5,813 nucleotides of DNA, from positions 1-5,813 of the forward strand of contig JAKBSB010000092.1 in assembly GCA_021845155.1 (NCBI GenBank), read 5' to 3'. A program made the translations under genes and the position numbers. The stretch is from Thermoplasmata archaeon. Its GTDB lineage: Archaea > Thermoplasmatota > Thermoplasmata > Thermoplasmatales > Thermoplasmataceae. The notes beneath the pieces were generated by a model. It ran no database searches. It had not been told where the DNA came from and saw only the letters and a list, made by a program, of their open reading frames with translations. This document shows positions 4,280 through 5,813 of the stretch, piece by piece (position 1 is the first letter of the stretch; each line of letters opens with the position of its first letter).

Positions 4280-5813
4280 TCACTCTGCCAGGCTTTCGTT
4301 TCCCTCCTTGAATAATATGACCTTCTCCGTCGTGTAGCCGATTCTGGTTGCGAAAACATATATTAGTCCGCTTATGACAGCAAATAATATGTAATCCGTG
4401 GGGAACGTTATGGTATCTGTCCCAAGGGATCCATAATATGATATGATGCCAAGCACAATGTCATATATGACGAGCCATGAATAAGCACGGATAACATCCC
4501 TTGCATTCCCCTTTGAAAGCCTGTAAAGTGCAAAAGGTGAAACCGATATTATAACTGAAAATACTGTCCAATAGAAGACGAACGGAAGGAGAGAATATGC
4601 GAATATCACTCCAAGGATTATGAACAAAATCCAGTATATCAGGGAGAACAGGGCAGAAGTCTTCAGGTCGATGCCGAATATCTTCCTTCCATATGGGCTG
4701 AGCACAAATAATGGAAGCCCTCCATTAACAATCAGGAGAAGGAAGCTGATGATGCTCCATCCTGAAAAGTATACGAGCATGGAGGCAACGATGAAACCGG
4801 CAGGGGCAAGTATGTACAGGAAAGGTGTCCTGTATGGCCTCTTCAGCTCCGGGGAAGTCCTTCTCAGGACAGTGTTAGTAATGCCAGCAGTCAGGTAAGC
4901 GTAAACCGTGAATGAAGCATTTATGCCCACCAGGGCATACCAGCTGGGAAACGGAAGCAGGAAAAGAGCGCCTATGATGAATGTAAGTATTATTGATATC
5001 CATGGTGTCTGGAACTTCGGGTGGATTCTGGAAAACAGTTCAGGGAAGTAGTTCATCTTGGACATTCCGTAGAAACTCCTTCCAGACGTTCCGGTGAAAA
5101 CTCCCAGGGTGGCGGCGGATGAGACAACAGCTGCAATCACGAGCAAAATGGCAAATCCCACCAGAAGGGGAGTCCCAGTGGAGTTGAACGCATAATAGAA
5201 CGGATTTGCAGACCATGCTGAACTCTGGAGTGCAGACCAGTCTCCAACAGTTACCCCGGCAGCAGTCCAGTTTATGGCACCCAGGAACACAATCTGGAGA
5301 ATTATGTAAGTCACCATGGCTGCGATTATTGCACTTATCATTCCCAGGGGCACTGATCTCTCTGGATTCTTGGTCTCTCCTGCATAGTCGAGACCCTGCC
5401 TGAATCCCTCATAAGAAAATACTATTCCTGCCGGAACCATTGCAACAAAGACGGAGGAAGCATGATATGGCAGGAATCCTCCAGGAATTGAGAAGAAGTT
5501 CTTGGCGTTGAATATGAATGCAGCTGCAAATATTATTGTAAGTAGAATTGCACCCATCTTGAACCATGTCATTATTGCATTGGTCTTCCCGAATATATTG
5601 ACCCCGACGTACTGGATAAATATGAAAAGCGCAAGCAGGCCAATGGAAACAAGAACACCATTTGTGGTGAGAAGTGAAATTTTTGAATTGTAAAGCCCGG
5701 GAATATAGCTGCTGATAAAGCTTGTCAGTGCAGCAGCCTCAACCGGGGGAGTTGCCAGTGCCCCTATGAGATAAGCCCATCCAAGCTTGAAATTACTTGC
5801 AGGTCCGTGTGAG
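4280..5813 (-). CDS. APC-superfamily amino acid permease, N-terminus beyond window
   Basis: The frame is open from the right edge of the window to the TGA at 4282-4280, giving 510 visible residues. The ATG at 5572 is internal, because the 80 codons upstream of it are clearly family sequence: G-W-A-Y-L-I-G-A-L-A-T-P-P-V-E-A-A-A (visible residues 11-28), S-S-Y-I-P-G-L, and a membrane span before Y-V-G-V-N. The diagnostic motif is F-S-Y-E-G-F-R-Q-G-L-D-Y-A-G-E-T-K-N-P-E-R-S-V-P (visible 132-155), the conserved loop of bacterial and archaeal amino acid permeases. About ten further hydrophobic spans follow, ending in a short polar tail. The protein should import or exchange amino acids across the cytoplasmic membrane using a LeuT-type fold. 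The first one or two membrane helices, with part of the substrate site, lie outside the window, so specificity cannot be assigned. It converges on amt and is followed by an oligo-T terminator. Confidence 0.9.
   Translation of the reverse strand, partial: SHGPASNFKLGWAYLIGALATPPVEAAALTSFISSYIPGLYNSKISLLTTNGVLVSIGLLALFIFIQYVGVNIFGKTNAIMTWFKMGAILLTIIFAAAFIFNAKNFFSIPGGFLPYHASSVFVAMVPAGIVFSYEGFRQGLDYAGETKNPERSVPLGMISAIIAAMVTYIILQIVFLGAINWTAAGVTVGDWSALQSSAWSANPFYYAFNSTGTPLLVGFAILLVIAAVVSSAATLGVFTGTSGRSFYGMSKMNYFPELFSRIHPKFQTPWISIILTFIIGALFLLPFPSWYALVGINASFTVYAYLTAGITNTVLRRTSPELKRPYRTPFLYILAPAGFIVASMLVYFSGWSIISFLLLIVNGGLPLFVLSPYGRKIFGIDLKTSALFSLIYWILFIILGVIFAYSLLPFVFYWTVFSVIISVSPFALYRLSKGNARDVIRAYSWLVIYDIVLGIISYYGSLGTDTITFPTDYILFAVISGLIYVFATRIGYTTEKVILFKEGNESLAE

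Noticed and set aside
4620..5693. Plus-strand frames of 63-92 codons opposite the permease gene
   Set aside because: Antisense shadows of a well-supported APC permease frame.
1..5813. CRISPR arrays, tRNA or rRNA genes, insertion sequences with terminal repeats, replication origin
   Set aside because: I looked for repeated spacer-like units, cloverleaf T-arm sequences, long terminal inverted repeats and origin repeats by eye and found none.

Overview
The window looks like archaeal DNA, most probably from the Thermoplasmatales or a related acidophilic lineage. This is inferred from AGG/ATA-rich codon use, from AT-rich TATA-like boxes about 24-29 nt upstream of several start codons (the spacing expected for leaderless archaeal transcripts), and from the gene content. 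No rRNA, tRNA or marker gene is present, so the assignment is tentative.

Layout. Positions 1-152 hold the C-terminal end of a carboxymuconolactone decarboxylase/AhpD-family protein (+). It converges on a hicBA toxin-antitoxin locus on the minus strand. The hicB antitoxin (426-641) is intact. The overlapping hicA toxin gene (212-433) keeps its reading frame and catalytic histidine codon but carries two in-frame nonsense codons. The gap 684-917 contains a short coding-like stretch (736-882) without a good start, possibly a gene remnant, and then a promoter for a 134-residue membrane protein (918-1322, +). That protein is an unrecognised family with a clear internal duplication.

Positions 1365-2609 (-) encode a PLP enzyme of the threonine synthase family with an N-terminal zinc ribbon and a variant active-site lysine motif. 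A 223-nt divergent promoter region separates it from a divergent Amt-type ammonium channel (2833-4158, +). The Amt gene converges on an APC-superfamily amino acid permease (4280 to beyond the right edge, -). The reading frame of this permease stays open to the window edge, so the methionine codon at 5572 is internal.

The genes are mostly single transcription units in alternating orientation. Only hicB-hicA forms an operon. A loose theme of nitrogen and amino acid handling (Amt, threonine synthase-like enzyme, amino acid permease) is visible, but the strand arrangement gives no evidence of co-transcription. I did not find a large new system. The points most worth following up are the broken hicA next to a healthy hicB, the duplicated-motif membrane protein, and the divergent Amt.
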